From: Lachnospiraceae bacterium
Lineage (GTDB): Bacteria > Bacillota > Clostridia > Lachnospirales > Lachnospiraceae
DNA length: 33,547 nt
Reading direction: 5' to 3'
Assembly: GCA_900766915.1 (NCBI GenBank)
Contig: CAAFXE010000361.1
Span: 1-33,547 of the forward strand
In this document: piece by piece, positions 7,148 through 15,167 of the stretch
Layout: the number at the start of each line of letters is the position of its first letter
Numbering within the stretch: the first letter of the stretch is position 1
Translations under genes and position numbers: made by a program
The notes under the pieces: model-generated
Told to the model about the DNA's origin: nothing
The model's input: the letters and a program-made list of their open reading frames with translations, nothing else
The model's database searches: none

Positions 7148-8755
7148 ATGTATCAGAATAAAAATATTTGGGTGGGAACATCCGGAGAAGAAAAAGTTGT
7201 GATCTATCCGAAAATGGCAAACCGCCATGGACTGATTGCAGGTGCCACAGGGACAGGAAAGACTGTGACCTTAAAAGTGCTGGCAGAGTCTTTCAGCGAT
7301 TGCGGCGTACCGGTATTTCTGGCAGATGCCAAGGGAGACCTTGCGGCCATGTGCAGACCGGGAGTCCTAAGTGAAGCTTTAGAGAAACGCCTGGAAAGCT
7401 TCGGATTGGAGAAGGAAGCCTACCCCTTCAAAAAGTACCCAACCGCTTATTGGGATATTTACGGAGAAAAGGGAATGCCCCTTCGCACGACCATTTCAGA
7501 GATGGGTCCGTTGCTGCTTAGCCGTATTTTAGATTTAAATGAAACCCAGTCTGCCATCTTGACCATTATCTTTAAGATCGCAGATGATGAAGGGTTACTC
7601 CTTTTAGATACAAAAGATCTACGTGCCATGATCCAGTATATTTACGACCATTCTGCGGAATATTCTGCAGAGTATGGAAATATGGCAAAGCAGAGTTTAA
7701 ATGCAATTTTAAGATCCATCATCGCACTGGAGGCAGAAGGAGGAGACAAGTTCTTTGGGGAACCCGCCATTCACATTTCCGACTGGCTGTGTACAGACAA
7801 TGAAGGAAAAGGTGTGATCCAGATTCTGGATTGCCAGAAGCTGATTCATAATCCTATCATGTATTCTACATTTATGCTCTGGATGCTGGCGGAGCTGTTT
7901 GAAACATTGCCTGAAGCAGGCGACCTGGAAAAGCCAAAGATGGTATTTTTCTTTGACGAGGCACACATGCTTTTTAAAAATGCTTCCAAAACGCTGTTAA
8001 GTAAAATTGAGCAGGTGGTGAAGCTGATCCGCTCCAAAGGCGTGGGCATTTATTTCATTACCCAGAGTCCGGCAGATATTCCGGATGAGGTATTAGGACA
8101 GCTTGGCAATAAGATCCAGCACGCCCTTCGGGCTTATACGCCGAAGGAACAAAAAGGGTTAAAAGCGGCGGCTGAATCATTTAGAGAAAATCCGGACTTT
8201 GATACCTATGAGGTGCTCTCCCAGCTTGGAATCGGAGAAGCCCTGGTGTCTGTTTTGGATGAAGAAGGTATCCCTACCATGGTAAAACGAACCATGATCC
8301 TGCCACCCCAGAGCCAGATGGGAGCTCTGGATGATGAAATCAGAAATTCAGAAATCCGGAATCATCTGTTATATACAAAATACAGCCAGGAGATCGACCG
8401 GGAATCAGCTTATGAATTATTAACCGGAAAATTGGCTAAAGAGACACAGGCGGCAGAAGAGGAAAAGGCAGCCAAAGAGGCTCAGAAGCAGAAGGATAAA
8501 GAGGAAGCGGCCTTGAAGCGCCGGCAGGAAAAAGAAGAGGAAGCAAAACGAAAGGCTGCCGAGAAAAAGGAAGCTGCACAAAAGAAAAAGGTAGAAAGTA
8601 CCGTGCGCAGTGTAGGCAGAAGTGCTACGGGCACCCTTGGCCGTGAAATAGGAAATTCCATTGGAGAGTCTATCGGCGGAAAGTTCGGAAAACGTCTGGG
8701 CGGCAATGTGGGGGCATCCTTAGCGAGAGGCTTATTCAGTACGCTGTTTAAATGA
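7148..8755 (+). CDS. HerA-like/DUF853 ATPase
   Basis: This 535-residue protein has a Walker A motif GATGTGKT at 32-39, a Walker B motif FFFDEAH at 267-273 and the DUF853 stretch QSPADIPDEVLGQLGNKIQ at about 306-324. Residues about 437-490 are a Lys/Glu/Ala-rich coiled coil. A glycine-rich tail follows (GNSIGESIGGKFGKRLGGNV) that could contact membrane or DNA. DUF853 proteins belong to the HerA/FtsK ATPase superfamily and form hexameric motors; their cellular role is poorly defined. The gene starts 14 nt after the DUF1667 gene with GGAG about 10 nt upstream, so it is probably co-transcribed with redox genes of no obvious relation. Confidence 0.85.
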   Translation: MYQNKNIWVGTSGEEKVVIYPKMANRHGLIAGATGTGKTVTLKVLAESFSDCGVPVFLADAKGDLAAMCRPGVLSEALEKRLESFGLEKEAYPFKKYPTAYWDIYGEKGMPLRTTISEMGPLLLSRILDLNETQSAILTIIFKIADDEGLLLLDTKDLRAMIQYIYDHSAEYSAEYGNMAKQSLNAILRSIIALEAEGGDKFFGEPAIHISDWLCTDNEGKGVIQILDCQKLIHNPIMYSTFMLWMLAELFETLPEAGDLEKPKMVFFFDEAHMLFKNASKTLLSKIEQVVKLIRSKGVGIYFITQSPADIPDEVLGQLGNKIQHALRAYTPKEQKGLKAAAESFRENPDFDTYEVLSQLGIGEALVSVLDEEGIPTMVKRTMILPPQSQMGALDDEIRNSEIRNHLLYTKYSQEIDRESAYELLTGKLAKETQAAEEEKAAKEAQKQKDKEEAALKRRQEKEEEAKRKAAEKKEAAQKKKVESTVRSVGRSATGTLGREIGNSIGESIGGKFGKRLGGNVGASLARGLFSTLFK

Positions 8756-8764
8756 TTGTTTAAT

Positions 8765-8793
8765 TTGACAAAAAACGGCTCATATATTAAAAT
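8765..8793 (+). promoter_or_regulatory. Sigma-70-type promoter for the GH13 gene
   Basis: A perfect TTGACA (8765-8770), a 17-nt spacer and TAAAAT (8788-8793) lie about 85 nt before the start codon, just after the HerA-like gene. This indicates that the amylase gene is transcribed separately. Confidence 0.75.
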
Positions 8794-8877
8794 GTTTTAG
8801 GGTAATTTGTATAAAGAACAGCATTTTTTGAAAGATTAACAATTACCAAACTATTTGAAACCAAGGAGGAAAAAAAC

Positions 8878-10620
8878 ATGGCGTGGTATGATGAAGCCGT
8901 ATTTTATCACATTTATCCGTTAGGGCTGACAGGAGCTCCGAAAGAAAATTCTTATGGAGAACCGGTGCACCGGCTAAATACACTGCTGCCGTGGATCTCC
9001 CACATAAAAAAAATCGGATGTAATGCAATTTATATCGGACCGCTGTTTGAGTCCGTAGGACATGGATATGAGACAACAGATTACAAAAAGCTGGACAGCA
9101 GACTGGGAACCAATGAGGATCTGACAAACTTTGTGGCAGAATGTCATAAGCAGGGCATCAGAGTGATCTTAGACGGTGTGTTCAATCATACAGGCCGTGA
9201 TTTTTTCGCATTTCAGGATCTTAAGAAAAACAGGGAAAATTCACCTTATAAAGACTGGTACTGTAATGTAAATTTCTGGGGAAATAATTCCTATAATGAC
9301 GGATTTTCCTATGAAAACTGGGGAGGCTATGACCTTCTTGTAAAATTAAATCAGCACAATCCTGCAGTCAGGGATTATATCTGTGATGTGATCCGTTTCT
9401 GGGTCAGTGAGTTTGACATTGACGGAATCCGTCTGGATGCAGCGGATGTCATGGACCTTAACTATATGAAGGCACTCCGTCAGGTGGCCAATGAAGTAAA
9501 GCCGGAATTCTGGCTGATGGGTGAAGTCATCCATGGGGATTATTCCCGCTGGGCCAATGAAGGAACACTGCATTCCGTAACCAACTACATGCTTCATAAG
9601 GCATTGTACTCCGGCCACAATGACCATAACTATTTTGAAATTGCCCATACGATCAAATATGTCAGCGGCATGGTAGGGGATAAATTAAAATTATATAGCT
9701 TTGTGGACAACCATGATGTGGAGCGTATTTACACAAAGCTTAATAATAAAGCACATTATGTGCCTGTTCACATCATGCTCTATACGCTGCCGGGCGTTCC
9801 GTCTCTCTACTATGGATCGGAATTTGGTATCGAGGGTAAAAAGGAACGATTCTCTGATGATTCTTTAAGGCCGGCATTAAACTACGAAGATTATAAAGAT
9901 GCAGTGGAAACCAATCCATGTACGAAGCTTATTGCGGCTCTTGGCAAAATACGTCAGAATACACCTGCTCTCTGCTACGGAGATTATAAGGAATTGTTAC
10001 TACAGACCACACATTTTGCCTATGCAAGAACACTGGATGGAAAGTCTGTGATCGTGACAGTGAATAACGCAGACAATGAAGTGTCCATGGAGCTTCCGGC
10101 AGGAAATTCCGCAGAATATGTGGGAGCCCTTTCCGGAGAACGATTAGGGGTGAACAATGGACGCATTTCTGTAAAGGTAGCAGCAAATTCCGGTGAAATC
10201 TGGATTTCGGCAGAACTGTGTACAGAAACTTTTGCACCTGTGAAAACTGTGGAGATCGTGAAGGCACCACAGCCGGAGAAAAAAGAAGAAGAGCTTTCAA
10301 AAGAAAGTGACTGTGCAGGAGAAAATCAGACAGAGGATATGCATGATACCTGTGAGGAAGAATCTGTTTTAGAAAAAGTGCAGGATACTGTAAATACAGA
10401 AACTGTAGTAAGAACACAGCCTACAGAAAAGAAAACCGAGCCTGAAAAGGTAACCGTAGACTGGAGCAAATCCTACGAAGATATGACCGTAGAGGAGCTT
10501 CAGGAGGCCATCCTTGAAAAAATGAGAAGAAACGGTCCGGTGACAGACTATATGTTAGGAACTGTCAGGGACAACACCCATCATGGTTCCTTAGTGAACT
10601 GGGTGAAGAGCTTCCGATAG
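8878..10620 (+). CDS. GH13 alpha-amylase-family enzyme with C-terminal extension
   Basis: A 580-residue protein. The (beta/alpha)8 barrel motifs are all present: DGVFNH at 99-104, GIRLDAAD at 183-190 with nucleophile D187, acid/base E216 in GEVIH, and FVDNHD at 275-280 with D280. It should cleave alpha-glucosidic bonds, as in maltodextrin glucosidases, cyclomaltodextrinases or neopullulanases. No signal peptide is present, so it probably acts on imported or stored oligosaccharides in the cytoplasm. A beta-domain ends near residue 445. Then follow an acidic linker of about 80 residues and a distinctive tail (DWSKSYEDMTVEELQEAILE, then GPVTDYMLGT...NTHHGSLVNWVKSFR) that I do not recognise. AAGGAGG precedes the ATG. 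The gene is convergent with an ATP-grasp/esterase cluster. Confidence 0.85.
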   Translation: MAWYDEAVFYHIYPLGLTGAPKENSYGEPVHRLNTLLPWISHIKKIGCNAIYIGPLFESVGHGYETTDYKKLDSRLGTNEDLTNFVAECHKQGIRVILDGVFNHTGRDFFAFQDLKKNRENSPYKDWYCNVNFWGNNSYNDGFSYENWGGYDLLVKLNQHNPAVRDYICDVIRFWVSEFDIDGIRLDAADVMDLNYMKALRQVANEVKPEFWLMGEVIHGDYSRWANEGTLHSVTNYMLHKALYSGHNDHNYFEIAHTIKYVSGMVGDKLKLYSFVDNHDVERIYTKLNNKAHYVPVHIMLYTLPGVPSLYYGSEFGIEGKKERFSDDSLRPALNYEDYKDAVETNPCTKLIAALGKIRQNTPALCYGDYKELLLQTTHFAYARTLDGKSVIVTVNNADNEVSMELPAGNSAEYVGALSGERLGVNNGRISVKVAANSGEIWISAELCTETFAPVKTVEIVKAPQPEKKEEELSKESDCAGENQTEDMHDTCEEESVLEKVQDTVNTETVVRTQPTEKKTEPEKVTVDWSKSYEDMTVEELQEAILEKMRRNGPVTDYMLGTVRDNTHHGSLVNWVKSFR

Positions 10621-10699
10621 GTTAAGATTTACTCATATTGGGGCAGTGCTAAACAAACAATAGAAAGCACGCTATGAGAGCTTTTTATTATCATGAATA

Positions 10700-10743
10700 A
10701 AAACCACCATAGAGTCAGAATGATCTGATTTTATGGTGGTTTT
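10700..10743. terminator. Bidirectional terminator between GH13 and ATP-grasp genes
   Basis: A perfect 12-bp stem, AAAACCACCATA (10700-10711) with TATGGTGGTTTT (10732-10743), encloses an inner hairpin TCAGA/TCTGA. A/T ends on both sides let it stop transcripts from both convergent genes. A weaker GC-poor hairpin lies just upstream at about 10662-10685. Confidence 0.85.
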
Positions 10744-10750
10744 ATATTGC

Positions 10751-11944
10751 TTACTTCTCCTTCACAATATCATTGTAGAAACGGTTCAGCTGTCGTTTGT
10801 CCGGGAAGGTTGCGATATACATCTGGTTTCCCATAGCAGCTGCAAGCACATCCGGCAGACGATCTACCATTTTCATCTGCTTTCCGTATTTCTTCATAAT
10901 CTCTTCATGGCTGTATTTGAAAGGCTTTCCGTCACGACGTCCTGCAAAAGCACAGAAGGAAGACTCTCCAACCGGCATGGTAGATTTATCAAAAGCGATC
11001 ATGTCAGCCCAGATCTTGTAGACGTTGGTGCTGTGGGCAAAGTTGATCATATCCGGAGTAAAGCCTCCGCAGGGACGCATGTTTACTTCCAGTGCCATGA
11101 GGGTTCCTTTTTTACCAATGCCTTCATGGTCTTCTAAGAGACGGAAAAATTCAAAGTGCACGAAACGGCTTTTTACGCCAAAGCTTTTTACGGTTGCACG
11201 TCCGATTTTTCTGGTATCTGCAGGAAGGCTCTTTAAAATGTAATAAAGGGAGTTATCCTGGTTGTTTACGATATCCATGATAGAATCCGGAGTCACATTT
11301 CCGGTTTCAAAAATGGGCTCGCCTTTGGAGTCAATAATGGCATCATAGGAGTTGATCTCTGCATTAATAAATTCTTCCATAATATAAGGGATACTTTCCC
11401 ATTTCTCCTGAAAGAAGGTCTTAAGCTCCTCGTCGTTACTGATTTTAAAGGTATGAGAAGCACCCACGCCATTATCAGGCTTGGCAACCACCGGATAGCC
11501 CACTTCTTTTACAAATTCCAGGGCGCCCTCCAGTTTATCAACCATGTGGTGGCGTGCTACAGGAATTCCGGCTTTTTTATAGAATTCCTTCATCTTTGAT
11601 TTATATTTGATCCGTGGAATATCTTCCACCTGGAAGCTGGTGGTGATGTTAAAGTCACTGCGGAGTCTGGCATCCCTTTCCAGCCAGTATTCATTGTTGG
11701 ATTCGATCCATTCGATTCGGCCGTATCTAAAGATAAAATATGCTACGGCACGGTACACCTGATCATCATTTTCCAGATTATCTACTTTATAGTATTCGGT
11801 CAGGCTGTTTTTTAATTCGCTGCTTAATTCGTTATATGGTGCGTCTCCAATTCCAAGAACATTGAGTCCGTTTTCTTTTAATTCACGGCAAAACATCCAG
11901 TAATTGGTAGGAAAGTTTGGTGAAATAAATACAAAATTTCTCAT
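10751..11944 (-). CDS. ATP-grasp domain ligase
   Basis: A 397-residue protein. The N-terminal domain begins MRNFVFISPNFPTNYWMF. The ATP-grasp core contains K117 in IKYKSKMKEF, GYPVVAKPDNGVGAS at 149-163 with K155, and YIMEEFI at 187-193. A late metal-binding segment reads LEVNMRPCGGFTPDMIN. ATP-grasp enzymes join a carboxylate to an amine or similar nucleophile through an acylphosphate, or carboxylate a substrate. The substrate here is unknown; the carbamoyl-phosphate-synthase-like and peptide-ligase branches are both possible. GAGGG lies about 7 nt before the ATG. The gene is last in an operon after two esterase genes (18-nt gap), suggesting that the three act on one pathway. Confidence 0.8.
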   Translation of the reverse strand: MRNFVFISPNFPTNYWMFCRELKENGLNVLGIGDAPYNELSSELKNSLTEYYKVDNLENDDQVYRAVAYFIFRYGRIEWIESNNEYWLERDARLRSDFNITTSFQVEDIPRIKYKSKMKEFYKKAGIPVARHHMVDKLEGALEFVKEVGYPVVAKPDNGVGASHTFKISNDEELKTFFQEKWESIPYIMEEFINAEINSYDAIIDSKGEPIFETGNVTPDSIMDIVNNQDNSLYYILKSLPADTRKIGRATVKSFGVKSRFVHFEFFRLLEDHEGIGKKGTLMALEVNMRPCGGFTPDMINFAHSTNVYKIWADMIAFDKSTMPVGESSFCAFAGRRDGKPFKYSHEEIMKKYGKQMKMVDRLPDVLAAAMGNQMYIATFPDKRQLNRFYNDIVKEK

Positions 11945-11962
11945 TCGTAATCCCTCATTTAT

Positions 11963-12718
11963 TTAATCATTTAACAGGTACGGCAAAAAGTAAGCGGTCT
12001 GTTTATACCACCAGTCCCAGTCGTGGGCAACATCAAATCCCCAGAAATCTACCCAGAGGTTGATTCCCTTTTCATCCAGAATGGCTTTTAATTCTCTGGT
12101 ACTGTCCGGAATTTCCCAGGGACCCTGGCCCACACAGATCACACCTTTTCTTTCATTGAACATGGATATGTAAGGATGATCCTTTGGAAGATTTCTCATG
12201 TAATGAACCGGTGAGTTCTGGTATACGATATCATCCATGTATCCTCCAAAACCATATTCCGCAGTATAAATTCCGCTTAAAGCCAAAAGCCGGTCAAAAA
12301 GATCAGGACGTCTAAGATAGAGGTTTACCGCATGGGTGGCACCAAGACTGCAGCCAAAGGCGAGAACACCTCCCCGGTCGGTCTGTCCATTCTTTTCCCA
12401 TGCAAAATTTTTTAAGAAAGGAACCACTTCCTCAGTAATGTAACGCATCCACGCCTCATGGCGCTCTGCCTTCCAACGGCCGTCTCCATGGTGGTTTGAC
12501 CAGGTTTCACGGTCAATGGTATCAATGGAACAAACCATGACCTGACCTGAATCGATCCATGGACGCCATACATCGGTCATCTTAAAGTTTTCAAAGTCAA
12601 AAAATCTTCCGTCCTGACAGGGAATAAAGATCGCAGGGCGGCCTCCGTGACCGTAAATTTTACATTCCATATCCCGGCCAAGACAGGGGCTGTAAAATTT
12701 GAAATAATTTGTCTCCAT
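11963..12718 (-). CDS. Alpha/beta-hydrolase esterase family protein (first of a pair)
   Basis: A 251-residue protein of the esterase-D/Fes-like alpha/beta-hydrolase group. The nucleophile elbow is GC-S124-LG in LAFGCSLGATHA. The likely catalytic histidine is in FDVAHDWDWW near the C-terminus. No signal peptide is visible. Two ATGs are close together: AGGAGG is only 3 nt from the first (12724) but 9 nt from the second (12718), so the second is used. It lies 18 nt upstream of the ATP-grasp gene and 75 nt downstream of another esterase of different sequence. The acyl or peptide ester substrate is unknown. Confidence 0.8.
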   Translation of the reverse strand: METNYFKFYSPCLGRDMECKIYGHGGRPAIFIPCQDGRFFDFENFKMTDVWRPWIDSGQVMVCSIDTIDRETWSNHHGDGRWKAERHEAWMRYITEEVVPFLKNFAWEKNGQTDRGGVLAFGCSLGATHAVNLYLRRPDLFDRLLALSGIYTAEYGFGGYMDDIVYQNSPVHYMRNLPKDHPYISMFNERKGVICVGQGPWEIPDSTRELKAILDEKGINLWVDFWGFDVAHDWDWWYKQTAYFLPYLLND

Positions 12719-12793
12719 AAGCATCTTCCTCCTAAAAGCTTTTCAGTTTATTATAGTAGCTTCACAATTTCAGTTTTGAGATAGTCTCATATT

Positions 12794-13564
12794 TTATTTC
12801 AGATCATACATAAAAGTTTCCATAAAGAATGGAATCTGTTTTTCCCAGCTTGCCTCACAGTGGGTTCCACCGGGAACAATACGGCAGTGGAGATTTACCT
12901 TTCGCCACATCAGCAGAGTAGAAAGCTCCCCAAAGGTGCGCCGCATGTTTTTATGATTCCCGAATTCTTCAGAACCGTAATCCATATAAAGAGTTGTGTC
13001 CGGTAAAATGGAAGCAGTGGAGAGCATATTTCGTACCTCCACAGGTGATGCCCAAAGGGAAGGGGAAAGTGCGGCAGCTTTGGAATAAATGTGATTGTAT
13101 TCCATCAGTGCATAAACGCTCATGAGTCCTCCCATGGAACTTCCCGCAATAAAGGTATGGGCTCTGTCGGAGAGGGTACGGTAATTCTGGTCAATATAGC
13201 GTTTGAATACATTGACAAACCATTCCATGGTTGCCTTACCACGTCCGGGGATAAAGCCAAACTGGTCATCCTTAAATGTGAATGGAGAATATTCCTCTAA
13301 ACGTCCGTTGTTGGGACTGTGATTGCATTCCACTGCGGCAATGATCATCTGGGTTTTGGTACGGTTCATATATTCCTGCATACCCCAGCTTTTTCCGTAG
13401 GTAGCATCGGAATCAAAAAATACATTGTGTCCGTCAAACATATAAAGAACCGGATAACGTTTCCCGGGCTCCCACTCATAGGACTCCGGTAAATAAATGT
13501 ATGCAGTACGTCTCTCCGCGGTGCCGTCAGCAAGGGGAAAGGTTACGTCAAATCGTTTTGTCAT
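12794..13564 (-). CDS. Alpha/beta-hydrolase esterase family protein (second of the pair)
   Basis: This 256-residue protein begins with a beta-rich segment and RYPVLYMFDGHNVFFD (37-52), typical of the putative esterase (Fes/esterase-D-like) family. The nucleophile is S143 in GSSMGG (141-146), and a catalytic histidine is likely in PGGTHCEASWEKQ near the C-terminus. GGAG lies about 6 nt before the ATG. It is the first gene of the esterase-esterase-ATP-grasp run on the minus strand. The family removes acyl groups from sugars, siderophores or peptides; nothing here fixes the substrate. Nearness to a GH13 enzyme suggests carbohydrate esters. Confidence 0.8.
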   Translation of the reverse strand: MTKRFDVTFPLADGTAERRTAYIYLPESYEWEPGKRYPVLYMFDGHNVFFDSDATYGKSWGMQEYMNRTKTQMIIAAVECNHSPNNGRLEEYSPFTFKDDQFGFIPGRGKATMEWFVNVFKRYIDQNYRTLSDRAHTFIAGSSMGGLMSVYALMEYNHIYSKAAALSPSLWASPVEVRNMLSTASILPDTTLYMDYGSEEFGNHKNMRRTFGELSTLLMWRKVNLHCRIVPGGTHCEASWEKQIPFFMETFMYDLK

Positions 13565-13662
13565 ATAATCTCCTGTCTCTCGTTAACACTTTAAAGTGTA
13601 AAATTAAAAATATTTCCATTTAAATTTATCACAGTAGGAAAAAATTGGCAAGAACAGATAAT

Positions 13663-13688
13663 CCCGAGTTTCGCTTATAAAACTCGGG
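13663..13688. terminator. Hairpin downstream of the DUF2383 gene
   Basis: CCCGAGTTT (13663-13671) and AAACTCGGG (13680-13688) form a perfect 9-bp stem with an 8-nt loop, starting 11 nt past the minus-strand stop. The trailing T-run on the minus strand is weak (ATTATCT), so termination may be partial. Confidence 0.6.
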
Positions 13689-13698
13689 AAAGTGTGGA

Positions 13699-14133
13699 CT
13701 ATAAATATGCCCTCAGTTCTTTTCTCAGCTGATCCTCAATATCAATGAGGCGGTTACAGAGTGCTTTTACTTTGGAATCTGCATTGGAATACTGATTCAA
13801 ATATTTGTACAGTGACTTGATGCCCATATTGCAGCCATCGGTGATCAGGTCAGCTGCAGTCTGATCGCTGTCATCAATACCCATCTTCATATTAGTTTTC
13901 AGCCAGGACATGCCCTTCGCCATGGCATTGGGATCTTTTTCATCACTGCCATAGGAAAGAAGCATGGAATGGATCTCATTTCCCAGCTTTTCATGATGTT
14001 TTTTTGTCTCTGTCAGCAATTTTTTCAAATCAGTATTTTCCACCTTATCCAGTATCTCGTCCAAAGATGTGACAGCCATTTTAGAGCCTGCATCGCATTC
14101 CTTTAATAGTTTGATGGTGTCCTGATGTTCCAT
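13699..14133 (-). CDS. DUF2383/ferritin-like four-helix protein
   Basis: A 144-residue all-helical protein (MEHQDTIKLLKECDAGSKMA..., KKLLTETKKHHEKLGNEIHS, then MSWLKTNMKMGID and a final helix ending RKELRAYL). The pattern and length match DUF2383 (PA2169-like) proteins of the ferritin-like superfamily. Their role is not defined; stress or metal-related functions have been suggested. Acidic and histidine residues (E, KHHEK) lie in the helices but a full di-iron set cannot be confirmed by eye. AAGGAGG is 5-6 nt before the ATG at 14133, which decides the start over an upstream ATG at 14154. It is divergent from larB. Confidence 0.65.
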   Translation of the reverse strand: MEHQDTIKLLKECDAGSKMAVTSLDEILDKVENTDLKKLLTETKKHHEKLGNEIHSMLLSYGSDEKDPNAMAKGMSWLKTNMKMGIDDSDQTAADLITDGCNMGIKSLYKYLNQYSNADSKVKALCNRLIDIEDQLRKELRAYL

Positions 14134-14279
14134 AAAAACCTCCTTGAAAATCATATGATGTGATAGGGTAACAATATGTTATCTGTTTTAGAATGTGTAG
14201 AATGCTTCTCATTTATACGCTTATTTGTATCTGGACGGAACAGTGGTTTTTAGTTTTTGGCTTCTTGGGAAAAACGGCG

Positions 14280-14307
14280 TTGAAATAAGGAGAGAATATG
14301 TTAAAAT
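14280..14307 (+). promoter_or_regulatory. Probable larBC promoter with extended -10
   Basis: TTGAAA (14280-14285), a 16-nt spacer and TAAAAT (14302-14307), preceded by TG at 14299-14300 (extended -10). It lies about 108 nt upstream of the larB start. Confidence 0.55.
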
Positions 14308-14315
14308 TGATATGA

Positions 14316-14337
14316 CTGTTTAGAAGGCACTGAACAG
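14316..14337. repeat. Palindrome in the larB leader, related to the 30709 palindrome
   Basis: CTGTTTAG (14316-14323) and CTGAACAG (14330-14337) pair with one G-T wobble around AAGGCA. The same words occur in the leader of the dehydrogenase gene (30709-30752). It begins 9 nt after the proposed -10 box. It could be an operator, an RNA hairpin or a dispersed small palindromic repeat. Confidence 0.5.
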
Positions 14338-14414
14338 ATGCAAATTGATACAGGATGACTGTTATGAGAAAGAAATCAGTATAGAACCTTAATTTAGAAG
14401 TCTGAGGTATATGG

Positions 14415-15167
14415 ATGAACGATATCAAAGTAATATTAGAGCAATATAAAAACAATGAAATCTCTCAGGAGGACGCACTTTTAAAATTAAAAAAGGAGCC
14501 TTTTGAGGATATCGGATATGCAAAAGTAGATTTACACCGGAAATTGAGACAAGGGGCTGCAGAAGTGATCTACGGAGAAGGGAAAACCCCGGAGCAGATC
14601 ATCGGCATTTGTGACTCCATGTTAAAGAATGATGAGAAAACGATCCTGATCACAAGGCTTTCCAAAGAATCGGCGGATATCATTTCCAGGGTTCATAGTC
14701 TGGATTATCACCCTCAGGCACGCATTGGAATTATTGGAAAGCTACCGGTACCCGATGGTATTGGAAAAATTGTGGTAGCTACCGGTGGAACCAGTGACAT
14801 TCCTGTGGCCGAGGAGGCTGCTCTCACTGCGGAAGTTTTGGGCAATGAAGTGGTCCGGCTGTATGATGTGGGTGTAGCAGGGGTGCATCGCTTATTGTCT
14901 CATCTGGATGAGCTTATGAGTGCCAGTGTTGTGATTGCTGTGGCAGGCATGGAAGGAGCTTTGGCCAGTGTTGTGGGAGGTCTGGTAGATTGTCCTGTGA
15001 TCGCAGCACCTACCAGCGTAGGCTATGGGGCATCCTTTGGCGGGATTTCGGCACTTTTATCCATGCTCAATTCCTGTGCCAGCGGAGTGACTGTAGTCAA
15101 TATTGACAATGGATTTGGCGCAGGATTTTCTGCCAGCAGAATCAATCATATGGAGAAAAAAGAATGA
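14415..15167 (+). CDS. larB: LarB, nickel-pincer cofactor carboxylase/hydrolase
   Basis: This 250-residue protein has a PurE-like C-terminal domain: VVATGGTSDIPVAEEAALTA (120-139), YDVGVAGVHRLL (150-161), VAGMEGALASVVGGL and a final SCASGVTVVNIDNGFGAGFS. LarB carboxylates the pyridinium ring of nicotinic acid adenine dinucleotide and hydrolyses the product to release AMP, the first step of nickel-pincer nucleotide synthesis. The cysteine C221 in SCASG is the expected nucleophile that forms the cysteinyl-pyridine intermediate. TGAGG lies upstream of the ATG. The stop overlaps the larC start (ATGA). A promoter and a palindrome precede it. Assignment is strong from motifs and from the larC/larE neighbours. 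Confidence 0.92.
   Translation: MNDIKVILEQYKNNEISQEDALLKLKKEPFEDIGYAKVDLHRKLRQGAAEVIYGEGKTPEQIIGICDSMLKNDEKTILITRLSKESADIISRVHSLDYHPQARIGIIGKLPVPDGIGKIVVATGGTSDIPVAEEAALTAEVLGNEVVRLYDVGVAGVHRLLSHLDELMSASVVIAVAGMEGALASVVGGLVDCPVIAAPTSVGYGASFGGISALLSMLNSCASGVTVVNIDNGFGAGFSASRINHMEKKE

Noticed and set aside
10733..11137. Plus-strand frame of 134 codons over the ATP-grasp gene
   Set aside because: It overlaps the recognised ATP-grasp gene and begins within the shared terminator.
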